Shown piece after piece: positions 46,814 to 55,646 of a stretch of 64,000 bases of DNA. Made by a program: the position numbers and the translations under genes. Below the pieces are notes generated by a model. That model had not been told where the DNA came from. It searched no databases and saw only the letters and a program-made list of their open reading frames with translations. The DNA is from Mycobacterium sp. 155 (GTDB lineage Bacteria > Actinomycetota > Actinomycetes > Mycobacteriales > Mycobacteriaceae), in the NCBI RefSeq assembly GCF_000373905.1, contig NZ_KB892705.1, positions 3,856,478-3,920,477 on the forward strand, read 5' to 3'. Within the stretch, counting starts at the first letter, position 1. Every line of letters starts with the position of its first letter.

Positions 46814-47850
46814 GGAGCAATCGAGGTCTTGCCGTCGAACTCAATGACCTCACCCGGGTCTACGGCAGTGTCAAGGCGCTCGACGGACTGACGCTGCACA
46901 TCGAGCCCGGCGAGTTGGTGGCTTTGCTCGGACCGTCGGGGTGCGGCAAGACCACAGCGCTGCGCATCTTGGCAGGTCTCGACGAGGCCACATCGGGCAG
47001 CGTGCTGGTCGGTGGGCGCGACGTGAGTTCGGTACCGGCTAACAAGCGCGATATGGGGATGGTGTTCCAGGCGTATAGCCTCTTCCCGCACCTGACCGTG
47101 CTGGACAACGTCGCTTTCGGGTTGAAGATGCGAGGAAAGAGCAAGGCCGACAGGCTTTCCCAGGCCGCGGACATGCTCGATTTGGTGGGCTTGAGCGAGC
47201 ACAAGGACAAGTACGCCGACGAGCTTTCCGGCGGCCAGCAGCAGCGTGTCGCGCTGGCGCGGGCATTGGCGATCCGGCCGCGCGTGCTGCTGCTCGACGA
47301 GCCGCTCTCAGCGCTCGACGCGAAGGTGCGGGTGCAGTTGCGCGACGAGATCCGTCGGGTTCAGCTCGAGGTCGGCACCACGACGTTGTTCGTCACCCAC
47401 GATCAGGAGGAGGCGCTGGCGGTTGCCGACAGGGTCGGGGTGATGAGCCAGGGCAAACTCGAACAGCTCGCAGCGCCGGCAAATCTGTACGCGAGCCCCG
47501 CGACACCGTTCGTTGCGGAGTTTGTCGGACTGAACAATCAGGTACCCGCGGAGGTTTCGGACGGGCGGGCTCTCCTGCTGGGTACTTCGGTCCCGACGCT
47601 GGCCGGCTCGGTCGATGCAGGTACGGGCACGGCGCTGGTGCGTCCCGAATCCATCATGGTCACCGCCGACACCGACGGTGCCGCTCGGGTCAGCTCGGTG
47701 GCGTTCCTCGGGCCGATCTCCCGGGTGTACGTGACGTTGCCCGACGGCGCGGTGCTGCATGCGCAGTTGGCAAGTTCAGCCGCCGAGGTGTTCAGCCCGG
47801 GGGACCCGGTGCGCGTCGGGGTACGGCCCGCGCCGGTGCTGGTGATCTGA
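46810..47850 (+). CDS. ABC importer ATPase subunit (PotA/FbpC type)
   Basis: A 346-residue ATPase. Walker A LLGPSGCGKTTALRILAG, Q-loop GMVFQAYSLFPHLTV, signature DELSGGQQQRVALARALA, Walker B LLLDEPLSALDAKVR, H-loop FVTHDQEEAL. A TOBE-type C-terminal domain starts around residue 240. The GTG at 46810 is the start. It drives uptake for the lipoprotein and permeases upstream and completes the operon; pyrE-like runs convergent eight bases downstream. Confidence 0.94.
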   Translation: MRSNRGLAVELNDLTRVYGSVKALDGLTLHIEPGELVALLGPSGCGKTTALRILAGLDEATSGSVLVGGRDVSSVPANKRDMGMVFQAYSLFPHLTVLDNVAFGLKMRGKSKADRLSQAADMLDLVGLSEHKDKYADELSGGQQQRVALARALAIRPRVLLLDEPLSALDAKVRVQLRDEIRRVQLEVGTTTLFVTHDQEEALAVADRVGVMSQGKLEQLAAPANLYASPATPFVAEFVGLNNQVPAEVSDGRALLLGTSVPTLAGSVDAGTGTALVRPESIMVTADTDGAARVSSVAFLGPISRVYVTLPDGAVLHAQLASSAAEVFSPGDPVRVGVRPAPVLVI

Positions 47851-47857
47851 ACCGGGC

Positions 47858-48436
47858 TCAGACGTCCTTGACCGGTTCGATACCCAGATCGCGGTAGGTC
47901 ACCAGCGCCGCGAACGGGACCCCGCGCTTGGCGAATCGTCCCGTCGCGACATCGCCGCGGTCGACCATCGGGATGACCCCGGTCACCACCGCACCCGCGG
48001 CGGCGACGCGCTCGTAGGCGATCTCGGTGGAGCCGCCGGTGCTGATCACATCGTCGACCAGCAGCACGCGGGTGCCGGGTTCGAGCCGGGTGCCTTCGAT
48101 CCACTGCTCGCGGCCGCGGCTCTTCTGTTCCTTGCGCACCGAGAACCAGGCCTTGCCGGTGACCATCGCGACCCCGTGGGCCAGCGGGTCGGCACCCATG
48201 GTCAGACCGCCGACGGCGTCGAACTCGATGCCGCGGGCCGCGGCCAGATCGGCGACCGCGCGGCTGACGATCGTCATCCGCTCACCGGTGTCGATGGCGT
48301 ACTTGCCGTCGATGTAGTCATGGCTGAGCTGGCCGCTGGCCAGCCGGAACGGCTCCTCGCGGTGCTCGTAGCCGCGCGTGCGGATCAGATCGAAGGCGGC
48401 GTGCCAGGTTTCCGGACGCTCGGCGGCAACAGACAT
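47858..48436 (-). CDS. orotate phosphoribosyltransferase-like PRTase
   Basis: A 192-residue type I phosphoribosyltransferase. The PRPP-binding motif is RVLLVDDVISTGGSTEIAYERV, and the flexible hood is KAWFSVRKEQKSRGREQWIEG with catalytic Lys residues. The N-terminal part (FRLASGQLSHDYIDGKYAIDTGERM) fits PyrE-type enzymes, which join orotate to PRPP in pyrimidine synthesis. It could be a paralogue for another base. ATG 48436 (MSVAAERPETWH) is preferred to ATG 48457. Confidence 0.82.
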   Translation of the reverse strand: MSVAAERPETWHAAFDLIRTRGYEHREEPFRLASGQLSHDYIDGKYAIDTGERMTIVSRAVADLAAARGIEFDAVGGLTMGADPLAHGVAMVTGKAWFSVRKEQKSRGREQWIEGTRLEPGTRVLLVDDVISTGGSTEIAYERVAAAGAVVTGVIPMVDRGDVATGRFAKRGVPFAALVTYRDLGIEPVKDV

Positions 48437-48493
48437 ACCCGCGATCGTATTGCACACGGCGTTGTGCGCCGATCCGGCCTGGGCGTGGTGCGC

Positions 48494-49258
48494 CTATCCG
48501 GCCTGGGCTCGCCTGGCCAACTCGACTGTCGCGGAACGCAATTCATCGAAGGAGCTGATCGGCGCGGCATAACCCACCCGCGTGTATGCCACCCCGCGGT
48601 CGGTGGCGACCCTCAGATCGAGGCCGTAGCGGTCAGCGCCCGTGCACACTGCGGCGGTGGTGTCGGGGTAGCCGCCGAGAGTGCGGGCCATCGCCAGCAG
48701 TGACGCAGCGTGGTCGGCGTTGAGATGCTCGATGGCGCCGGCAGCGTGCGGCGACACCGGGTCGGGCTCGGCGGCGGCGTAGGCCGCACCGGTGGCCGAG
48801 TCCATCCGGCCGTAGCCGCCGACCCAACGCACCCGGTCCACGCGCAGCACCCACAGCGAGAAATCGCTGTAGTCGATGTAGTACTTTGCCGCCGTGACCG
48901 CTGACAGGTGGGCGTCGCGGGCCGCAGCCGCCTCGGCACCGGCGGGGCGCTCGGCTACGCCGGCCAGGGTGACACGGGCGCTGGCGAGCGGATCCGACCC
49001 GGCCCCGGGCGCGACGATCGCGATGCTTGCCCGCGGATCCTGCGCGAGGTTGCGACCGTGCTCCGCGAGATTCGACACGCAGAGCACCGGAGCACCGTCC
49101 AGCAGCCCGTAGGTGACGAACGACGCCCACGGTGCGCCTTCGGCGGTGAGAGTGGCCAGCGTGCCGGAGTTGGTCGACTTGGCCACGGTGCGAGCTTCTT
49201 CGGCCGCTGATGGTCGCGCCGCCGGTACTTCGCGATCGTCAGGCGCCGACTCACCCAC
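48494..49258 (-). CDS. HugZ-like PPOX/DUF2470 protein
   Basis: A protein of about 254 residues. The N-terminal split-barrel domain is [22 protein letters not shown], then [40 protein letters not shown]. The C-terminal DUF2470 domain runs from about residue 165 ([21 protein letters not shown]). This two-domain order is that of HugZ-type haem-binding/haem-degrading proteins. The key HugZ C-terminal histidines are not obvious, so haem degradation is only a possibility. The GTG at 49258 is chosen for the GAGGGA six bases upstream. Confidence 0.8.
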   Translation of the reverse strand: MGESAPDDREVPAARPSAAEEARTVAKSTNSGTLATLTAEGAPWASFVTYGLLDGAPVLCVSNLAEHGRNLAQDPRASIAIVAPGAGSDPLASARVTLAGVAERPAGAEAAAARDAHLSAVTAAKYYIDYSDFSLWVLRVDRVRWVGGYGRMDSATGAAYAAAEPDPVSPHAAGAIEHLNADHAASLLAMARTLGGYPDTTAAVCTGADRYGLDLRVATDRGVAYTRVGYAAPISSFDELRSATVELARRAQAG

Positions 49259-49501
49259 AGGGCATCCCTCATCGAATTGTTGGGGCCGATCTCCGCGGCG
49301 GACCGCCGCAGACAAGTTCGAATTCGGGAAAACCTAACCCGTCGCGGGCTCTTGTTCAACCGTGTTCTTTCCCGCAAACTCACTGGTGAGGCTGAATCAC
49401 GTTGCTGGTGGGTGGAGTCGGTCGGGACGCCGGAAACCAGGCCTCGGCGCAACAGTTCTAGGACGGTTGAAAAGCCGCTCCTGTGGGTAGGTTTAACGCT
49501 G

Positions 49502-50776
49502 ATGGAAGGCATCGACGGAGTGGCCGTGCAAGGTCTGGACATCCCGTTTGGCGCGTGGTTACCCCGGCAGCGGTGGTATGCCGGCCGGGGCCGCGCGTTG
49601 AGTGCAGCGCGCCCAGCGCTTGTGGTGCCGCTGCGAGACAACCTCCTGCTGGTGTTGTTGGACGTGTCGTACACGGACGGCACTCGTGAGCGCTATCAGG
49701 TGATCGTCGGGGTCGGTCGTCGAGACGGTTCAGATCACGGCCACGCCGGCGCGACCATCAGTATCGACGGTGATCGGATCGCTTACGACGCGTTGTTCGA
49801 CCCGGATGCGGCACGCTATCTGCTGAAACTAATCGACGACGCGGCCACCGTCGGGGAGGTGGTTTTCACGAAGGAGCCGGACGCGGAGCTTCCCCTGGAT
49901 GCCCCTGCCCGGGTCTCCACGGCCGAGCAGAGCAACACCAGCGTGGTGTTCGGGCAGGACGCCATGCTCAAGGTCTTCCGGCGGGTCACTGCCGGTGTGC
50001 ATCCTGACATCGAACTCAACCGGGCTTTGGGCAGGGCGGGAAACCCCCATGTGGCTCGGCTGCTCGGATCGTTCGAAACCTCGTGGGACGGCGAGCCGTA
50101 TGCGCTGGGTGTGGTGTCGGAGTTCGCCGCCGATGCGGTCGAAGGTTGGCACATGGCGACCACCGGTGGCGGTGATTTTGCGCAGGAGGCGCGTGCGCTC
50201 GGCGCAGCGGTGGCCTCGGTGCACACGTGCCTGGCTGACGCGCTGGGTACCGATTCCATCCCGTTTCCGGTGGACGTGATGCTGAGCCGGTTGACGACGG
50301 CCACGCAAGCGGTGCCCGAGCTGTACGACTTCGCTACGCGAATCAAGCAGCGCTACCGGGCCCTGGCGGGGCGGCAAATCACGGTGCAGCGCGTGCATGG
50401 TGACTTGCACCTGGGGCAGGTGCTCCGCACCCCTCAGCGCTGGTTGTTGATCGATTTCGAAGGTGAACCCGGAAAACCGTTGCAGCAGAGGCGTCGTCCA
50501 GATTCAGCGGTGCGCGATGTCGCGGGCATGTTGCGCTCGTTCGACTACGCGGCCTATCAACGACCGGGCGTTGCCGCTCAGGCTTGGGCCGACCGCAACA
50601 GTACGGCCTTCTGCGACGGTTATGCCGCAGAATCCGGTGTCGACCCACGCGACCCCGTCGACCTACTGGCGGCCTACGAGTTGGACAAGGCGGTGTATGA
50701 GGCCGCATACGAAGCCCGGCACCGCCCGGATTGGCTGCCCATCCCGATGGGGTCGATCGACCGGCTGGTGGGCTGA
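49502..50776 (+). CDS. mak: maltokinase (GlgE pathway)
   Basis: A 424-residue kinase of the eukaryote-like Mak/Pep2 family that makes maltose 1-phosphate for GlgE alpha-glucan synthesis. Signatures: [19 protein letters not shown] at the N-terminus, [20 protein letters not shown] as the catalytic loop, [14 protein letters not shown] as the metal site, and [16 protein letters not shown]. The ATG at 49502 is preferred; upstream codons do not look coding. In mycobacteria mak normally follows treS and is often fused or coupled to it, but here no treS is nearby. glgX lies 5 kb downstream. The 243 bases before the gene show nothing else. Confidence 0.93.
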   Translation: MEGIDGVAVQGLDIPFGAWLPRQRWYAGRGRALSAARPALVVPLRDNLLLVLLDVSYTDGTRERYQVIVGVGRRDGSDHGHAGATISIDGDRIAYDALFDPDAARYLLKLIDDAATVGEVVFTKEPDAELPLDAPARVSTAEQSNTSVVFGQDAMLKVFRRVTAGVHPDIELNRALGRAGNPHVARLLGSFETSWDGEPYALGVVSEFAADAVEGWHMATTGGGDFAQEARALGAAVASVHTCLADALGTDSIPFPVDVMLSRLTTATQAVPELYDFATRIKQRYRALAGRQITVQRVHGDLHLGQVLRTPQRWLLIDFEGEPGKPLQQRRRPDSAVRDVAGMLRSFDYAAYQRPGVAAQAWADRNSTAFCDGYAAESGVDPRDPVDLLAAYELDKAVYEAAYEARHRPDWLPIPMGSIDRLVG

Positions 50777-50784
50777 GTCCTTCC

Positions 50785-50846
50785 CGCGAGCAGACGCGCA
50801 GGCCCCTGACATGCCGCGCTTGGCGTACCCAAGTGTCTGTTCGGCG
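50785..50846. repeat. imperfect inverted repeat between convergent genes
   Basis: CGCGAGCAGACGC (50785-50797) and GTGTCTGTTCGGCG (50833-50846) pair imperfectly (CAGAC/GTCTG core) across about 35 bases. GCGAGCAGACGC resembles a motif I remember from mycobacterial intergenic palindromes. It lies between the stops of mak (50776) and the fadE gene (50854), where a shared terminator would be useful. Confidence 0.35.
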
Positions 50847-50853
50847 AGAAAAG

Positions 50854-51954
50854 TTACAGCGTGGCGATCTGGTAGTCGCCCAATTGGTCGATCAGCGTGT
50901 GCAACTGGTCTTGCGATGAGCCGAGAGTGTGTTCGATCGCGGTGAGCCGCGCCGCATAGTGCCCGACCGGATACTCCGCGGTGATACCGATGCCGCCGTG
51001 CAGCTGAATGGATTCCTGCGCGATGTGTCGGCCCGAGCGGCCGATCTGCAGCTTGGTACGCGCGGCCGTCACGGGATCGAAGTCACCGTCGGTGATCGAC
51101 ATCGATGCGTAGAGAGCCATGCTGCGGGCCAGCTCCAGTGATACGTACATATCGGCGGCCCGCTGCGTCAGAGTCTGGAACTTACTCAGTGTGACCCCGA
51201 ATTGCTTGCGCGCCTTGAGGTAATCGGTGGTGAGACGTAGCGATTCCGCCATGGCGCCGACTGCCTCGGCGCACAGCCCCGCCGAGGCACGGATCAGCGC
51301 GTGCGTGATGGCCGTGCCGGCGTCCACCGCGTCACCGAGGGGATCGGCGAGTGTTTCGGCGAGGTCGATCTGGGCGCCCCGTTGCCCGTCGAACGTACGG
51401 TAGCTCTCCCGGGTGACTGTGGCCGCGTCGACGAGAAACAGTCCGGTCCCACCCCCGGGCAGGCCGGCGCTGACTATCAGTGTGTCGGCGTTGTCGCCGG
51501 CCAGCACCGGGTTCTTCCGGCCGGTGAGCACCCACGAATCACCTTGGTGGGCAGCGGTTGTGGTGACGGTACCGGTTCCGCGTAGGCCAGGCTCGGTGTG
51601 GGCGAAAGCCAGCAGTCGCTTGCCGGCAGCGACCTCGTCGAGCAGTTGACGCTGTGCGTCGGTGCCCACCTCGGCGATGATCGACCCTGGCACCAGCGCG
51701 CCGTGCAGCACGGGCTCGGGCGCCAGCCGGCGTCCGATCTCGCCCAGCACCACCATGATCTCGAGCGGGCCGCCGGCGTCTTCCTCGAAACCCAGTCCGA
51801 GGACTCCGATCTCGGCGAGCTGGGCCCACACCTGAGTGCTGTAGCCGGGGTCGGTGTCGACGACCTTGTTGCGCTTTTCGGTGTCGTAGCCCGACAACAC
51901 ATCGCGCGTGGTGTCGGCCAGCAGGGTCTGTTCTTCGGTCAGCTGAAAGTCCAT
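50854..51954 (-). CDS. acyl-CoA dehydrogenase, short FadE (366 aa)
   Basis: A 366-residue acyl-CoA dehydrogenase family protein with the usual helical N-domain (QLTEEQTLLADTTRDVLSGYD), a beta-domain and a C-terminal helical domain (KARKQFGVTLSKFQTLTQRAADMYVSLELARS, then ESIQLHGGIGITAEYPVGHYAARL). It is shorter than and adjacent to a second FadE, the arrangement of the heterotetrameric mycobacterial FadEs. It lies eight bases after the larger FadE gene (stop 51963), so the two are surely co-transcribed. The substrate is unknown. Confidence 0.9.
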   Translation of the reverse strand: MDFQLTEEQTLLADTTRDVLSGYDTEKRNKVVDTDPGYSTQVWAQLAEIGVLGLGFEEDAGGPLEIMVVLGEIGRRLAPEPVLHGALVPGSIIAEVGTDAQRQLLDEVAAGKRLLAFAHTEPGLRGTGTVTTTAAHQGDSWVLTGRKNPVLAGDNADTLIVSAGLPGGGTGLFLVDAATVTRESYRTFDGQRGAQIDLAETLADPLGDAVDAGTAITHALIRASAGLCAEAVGAMAESLRLTTDYLKARKQFGVTLSKFQTLTQRAADMYVSLELARSMALYASMSITDGDFDPVTAARTKLQIGRSGRHIAQESIQLHGGIGITAEYPVGHYAARLTAIEHTLGSSQDQLHTLIDQLGDYQIATL

Positions 51955-51962
51955 GGTTCAAC

Positions 51963-53123
51963 TCACAATCCGAGAATGGTCGACGCGATGATGGTGCGCT
52001 GAACTTCGTTGCTGCCGCCGTAGATCGAGGTTTTGCGATAGTTCAGATAGTGCGGTGCGGCCTCCTGGGCCCACTCGGGCGACGCGATCGTATTGCCGGC
52101 CTCGAATGGCAGCGCGTCCGGCCCGGCGACCTCGACCAGTAGTTCGGTGGCGGCCTGCTGCAGCTGACTGCCGCGCAACTTCAGCACCGATGACGCTGGG
52201 TTGGGCTTGCCGTCGGCGGAGTCCGACGTGACGCGCATCTGGGTGAGTTCCAGGGCCAGCACGTCGTTCTCGGCCTCGGCCAATCGCGCAGCGAACAAGG
52301 GGTCAGACAGCAAACCGGACTCCTTGGCTCGGGCCTTTACGTCGGCCAGCCACACTTTGGTGCGAGCCACCTGCGCGATGCCGGTGCGCTCGTTGCCGAG
52401 CAGGAACTTCGCGTAGGTCCAGCCCTGGTTCTCCTCACCGACCAGCTGGTCGGCCGGCACGCGTACGTCCTCGAAGAACACCTCGTTGACCTCGAAGCTG
52501 CCGTCGATGAGCTTGATCGGCCGCAGTATGACGCCCGGGGTGTTCATGTCGATGAGCAGGAAGGAGATGCCTGCCTGCTTCTTGGGGGCGTGCGGGTCGG
52601 TGCGGACCAGGCAGAAGATCCAGTCGGCGTACTGGCCGAGCGTGGTCCAGGTCTTCTGGCCGTTGACCACGTAGCTGTCCCCGTCGCGGACCGCGGTGGT
52701 GCGCAGCGAGGCCAAATCGGAGCCGGCCTCGGGCTCGGAGAAGCCCTGGCACCACCAGATGTCCAATGCGGCAGTCGGCGGGAGGAAGCGTTCCTTGACG
52801 GCCTGCGAGCCGAACTCGGCGATCACCGGACCGACCATCCGGGTATTGAAGGTCAACGGCTCCGGAACGCTGGCCAACTGCATCTCGTCGAGCCAGATCT
52901 GATGCTGAGTGGGCGTCCAATCCTTGCCGCCCCACTCGACGGGCCAGTTCGGCACAGCCAGGCCGTGCTCGTTCAAGATCTTGTGCGCGGTGACGATTCC
53001 GTCCTTGCCGAGCGGTTTACCCAGCCGGTTGCGTTCGCGGATCTCAGCGGGAACCTGGGTGGTGTAGAAGGTGCGCAGCTCGTCGCGGAACGCAGCCTCC
53101 TCCGGTGTGAGCGCCAGTTGCAT
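51963..53123 (-). CDS. acyl-CoA dehydrogenase, FadE (386 aa)
   Basis: A 386-residue acyl-CoA dehydrogenase. Features: DKDWTPTQHQIWLDEMQLASVPEPLTFNTRMVGP, WWCQGFSEPEAGSDLASLRTTAV (the flavin/substrate region), NGQKTWTTLGQYADW, and the terminal YGGSNEVQRTIIASTILGL. ATG 53123 (MQLALTPEEAAF) is chosen because AGGGAGAC lies just upstream; the longer ATG 53156 adds a non-family leader. Together with the smaller FadE it probably forms an alpha2-beta2 enzyme, as for FadE pairs in mycobacterial steroid side-chain degradation. Confidence 0.91.
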   Translation of the reverse strand: MQLALTPEEAAFRDELRTFYTTQVPAEIRERNRLGKPLGKDGIVTAHKILNEHGLAVPNWPVEWGGKDWTPTQHQIWLDEMQLASVPEPLTFNTRMVGPVIAEFGSQAVKERFLPPTAALDIWWCQGFSEPEAGSDLASLRTTAVRDGDSYVVNGQKTWTTLGQYADWIFCLVRTDPHAPKKQAGISFLLIDMNTPGVILRPIKLIDGSFEVNEVFFEDVRVPADQLVGEENQGWTYAKFLLGNERTGIAQVARTKVWLADVKARAKESGLLSDPLFAARLAEAENDVLALELTQMRVTSDSADGKPNPASSVLKLRGSQLQQAATELLVEVAGPDALPFEAGNTIASPEWAQEAAPHYLNYRKTSIYGGSNEVQRTIIASTILGL

Positions 53124-53207
53124 GACCGTCTCCCTGTTCCGTGGATCTGACAGCACACTAAACCACCGGTTGGTTGGGAGACGAAAGAGCCTGGTCAGGG
53201 CTCAGAG

Positions 53208-54044
53208 TCAGCGCACCAGCCGGCGCAGCAACGCCGAGGCGGCGGCGACGCCGAGCACAGCCGCCACGATCAGCACCGTGACGTCGAGCGCCCAATTGGT
53301 CGGCGTGCCGATCAGCAGGCCGCGCAGGGCGTTGACCTCGTAGCTCAGCGGATTGACCGTGGACAGCCATCTGAGCCAGCCGGGCATGACGTCGACGGGG
53401 TAGAGCGCATTGGACGCGAAGAACAACGGCATCGTGATGGCTTGACCGATACCCATCAGCCGGTCCCGTTTGCGGACCAGCCCGGCCAGCGTCATCGACA
53501 GACACGCGAAGAATGCCGCGCCTAACGTCACGATGGCCATCGCGGCGAGGATCCGCAGCGGGTTCGCGGTCATCGGGATGCCCATCAGGTAGGCGAGTAC
53601 CACGACGCCGACCACCTGCACCACGGAGCGCACGCCGGCCGCGAACGCCTTACCGGTCACCAGCGCCGACGCGGGTGCCGGCGTGACCATCAGCTTCGCC
53701 AGAATGCCCGCATCGCGATCCCAGATGATCTGGATGCCATAGAAGATCGAGATGAACAACGCGGACTGGGCGATGATGCCCGGTGCCAGAAACGTCAGAT
53801 AGGGCACGCCACCGGTGTTGACCACGTGCAGCCGGCTGAAGGTCTGCCCGAAGATCAACAGCCACAGTGCCGGCTGGATCAGGCGGGTGAACAGCTCGGT
53901 GCGGTCGTAGCGCAGCTTCTGCAGCTCCACGAGGGCGAAGGCACCGACACGTACGGCCATGCCGCGGGCCCGCCGCCACCCGCGTGGCGCGAGGACAAGG
54001 CCCGTCGAAATAGGTGAATCAGAAGTAGGCGAATCAACTGACAC
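53208..54044 (-). CDS. ABC-2 type exporter permease (daunorubicin-resistance-like)
   Basis: A 278-residue membrane protein with about six helices of the ABC-2 family (LIQPALWLLIFGQTF; YLTFLAPGIIAQSALF; VGVVVLAYLMGI; MAIVTLGAAFFACLSMTLAGLV; PLFFASNALYPVDVMPGWLRWL). GTG 54044 overlaps the end of the ATPase gene by 11 bases, giving tight coupling; the longer GTG/ATG starts upstream lie inside that gene. It pairs with the ATPase as a drug or lipid exporter. Confidence 0.87.
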   Translation of the reverse strand: MSVDSPTSDSPISTGLVLAPRGWRRARGMAVRVGAFALVELQKLRYDRTELFTRLIQPALWLLIFGQTFSRLHVVNTGGVPYLTFLAPGIIAQSALFISIFYGIQIIWDRDAGILAKLMVTPAPASALVTGKAFAAGVRSVVQVVGVVVLAYLMGIPMTANPLRILAAMAIVTLGAAFFACLSMTLAGLVRKRDRLMGIGQAITMPLFFASNALYPVDVMPGWLRWLSTVNPLSYEVNALRGLLIGTPTNWALDVTVLIVAAVLGVAAASALLRRLVR

Positions 54045-54858
54045 GGCGTGCCGTCCTCCGGCTCGAACGAACCTCACCGATGCCCGAACGGCGGGTGTCC
54101 TCGCCGAGTTCGGACCCCGCATAGTGGCGGAAGACGTCCTCCAGCGTGGCGTCCTCGCCGTCGCCCGACACGGCCGCCTTGAGTTCGGCCGGGGTTCCGA
54201 CCGCTTGCAGCCGGCCGTGGTGCATCAACGCCACCCGGTCGCACAGGGCATCTGCCTCGCCCATGTAGTGGGTGGTCAGCAGCACCGTCATACCGAACTC
54301 GGCCTGCATGCGCTGTACTTGTTCCCAGACACTGTCGCGGGCAATCGGATCGAGCCCCACCGTCGGTTCGTCCAGAATCAGCAGCAGCGGCCGATTGACC
54401 AACGCCTGGGCCAGTTCGAGGCGCCGCACCATGCCGCCGGAATAGGTGCTTGCGGGCTCGTCGGCGACGTCGAGCAGCTGCATCCCGTCGAGCGCCGTGG
54501 TGACACGTTCGCGAAGTTCGGTCCGCGGCACGTCGTAGAGGCGGGCGAACAGCTCGACGTTCTGCCTGCCGGTCAGTGCCGATTCGATCGAAAGTTGTTG
54601 CGGTACATAGCCGATGTTGTGCCGGATGTCCATGGTGCGGCGCTGCGCGTCCAGTCCGAAGATCCGCACTTCGCCCTGCTGGACCGGGGTCAATGTGGTG
54701 AGGACCCGCACGACGGTGGTCTTGCCCGCGCCGTTCGGGCCGAGTAGGCCCAGGGTCTCGCCTTGGTGCACTTGCAGGCTGAGATCCTCGACGGCGGTGA
54801 AGTGCCCGTAGCGATGGGTCAGGTGCCGGCAGTCGATGGCGAGCAGTTCGTCGTTCAT
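54034..54858 (-). CDS. ABC-2 exporter ATPase subunit (DrrA-like)
   Basis: A 274-residue ATPase. LGLLGPNGAGKTTVVRVL (Walker A), GYVPQQLSIESALTG (Q-loop), TYSGGMVRRLELAQALV (signature), LLILDEPTVGLDP (Walker B), TVLLTTHYMGEADAL (H-loop). DrrA-type drug exporters have this shape. The ATG at 54858 overlaps the MarR stop by four bases (ATGA); its own stop lies in the permease start. Substrate probably a hydrophobic antibiotic or lipid. Confidence 0.92.
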   Translation of the reverse strand: MNDELLAIDCRHLTHRYGHFTAVEDLSLQVHQGETLGLLGPNGAGKTTVVRVLTTLTPVQQGEVRIFGLDAQRRTMDIRHNIGYVPQQLSIESALTGRQNVELFARLYDVPRTELRERVTTALDGMQLLDVADEPASTYSGGMVRRLELAQALVNRPLLLILDEPTVGLDPIARDSVWEQVQRMQAEFGMTVLLTTHYMGEADALCDRVALMHHGRLQAVGTPAELKAAVSGDGEDATLEDVFRHYAGSELGEDTRRSGIGEVRSSRRTARRVS

Positions 54859-55373
54859 GTGGACTCGATCTCCTCGGGGACGTCCCGTACCTCGGCCTGC
54901 TCCTGTAGCAGCCGGGTCAACTCGGCCAGCACGTCTAATCCTTTTGCTAACGCGTCAATTTGGGCACCGTTCAGCTGCGCCATGACAGTCGCCAGCGCGG
55001 TGCGGCGGGCGGCCCGGGATTCGTCGGCGAGCCGTTGGGCCGATTCCGTGAGCCTGAGCCGTCCCACTCGGCGATCAGCCTCATCGACGGTCCGGATCAG
55101 CAGCCCGTCGGCGACCAGTCGGGATACCAGTGTCGACGCGGTGTTGGGCATCAGGCTGAGTTCGATGGCGGACTCCCGCACCGAGATGCCCGGTCGACGA
55201 CTCACCAGACGCACGAGTTCGGCCTGGGACTGGGTCAGTCCGGCTGAGCCCGATGTCGTCACCCCGGCGGCGCCGATGTCGAATCCGCCGCCGGTAGAGC
55301 GGCGCAGCTGTCGCCGGAATCGACCGACGACGCTGAACAGGTCGCTGATGAGATCTCTGCGGAAATCTACCAC
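54855..55373 (-). CDS. MarR family transcriptional regulator
   Basis: A 172-residue MarR-type winged-helix repressor. SQAELVRLVSRRPGISVRESAIELSLMPNTASTLVSRLVADGLLIRTVDEADRRVGRLRLT contains the HTH and wing; the flanks are dimer helices. The GTG at 55373 starts it. A -10-like TATTGT (minus strand, 55381-55386) ends seven bases before the GTG, so the transcript may be leaderless. The ABC exporter genes follow with coupled starts. It should repress them and respond to the exported drug. Confidence 0.9.
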   Translation of the reverse strand: MVDFRRDLISDLFSVVGRFRRQLRRSTGGGFDIGAAGVTTSGSAGLTQSQAELVRLVSRRPGISVRESAIELSLMPNTASTLVSRLVADGLLIRTVDEADRRVGRLRLTESAQRLADESRAARRTALATVMAQLNGAQIDALAKGLDVLAELTRLLQEQAEVRDVPEEIEST

Positions 55374-55379
55374 CCCACC

Positions 55380-55406
55380 ACAATACCTCTGTAACAGAGG
55401 TATTGT
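55380..55406. promoter_or_regulatory. 27-bp perfect palindrome, MarR operator
   Basis: ACAATACCTCTGT (55380-55392), central A (55393), ACAGAGGTATTGT (55394-55406): both 13-bp arms match exactly. It sits seven bases upstream of the marR GTG and covers the likely -10 element, the classic autorepression position. No other gene is in a position to use it; 55407-55646 shows nothing else that I can support. Confidence 0.85.
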
Positions 55407-55579
55407 CTCGCTCGTCGCGAACGTCTGTGAAGGTGATGTGGGTGCCGCGCGGATTGCCGCAGCCGTGGCCGCAGGGTAGCTGCCGCCGCTCTTCGGCTTC
55501 TACCCCCGGCCCGCCCGGCCGGCGGCATGAACCCGAAGACTCATGCCTGCGAGGCGGCCACGGCTGCTACTTGCCGAAC

Positions 55580-55598
55580 GTACCATACTTCCTGGTAC
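55580..55598. repeat. short inverted repeat
   Basis: GTACCA (55580-55585) and TGGTAC (55593-55598) with a 7-base spacer, in the spacer between the marR operator and glgX. It lies downstream of the glgX stop, so it is not positioned as a promoter operator for a recognised gene. Chance occurrence is possible. Confidence 0.3.
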
Positions 55599-55646
55599 GG
55601 GCTGGGATATCAATGCTTCGAGCAACGCCCGACGCGGTGCTCAATC

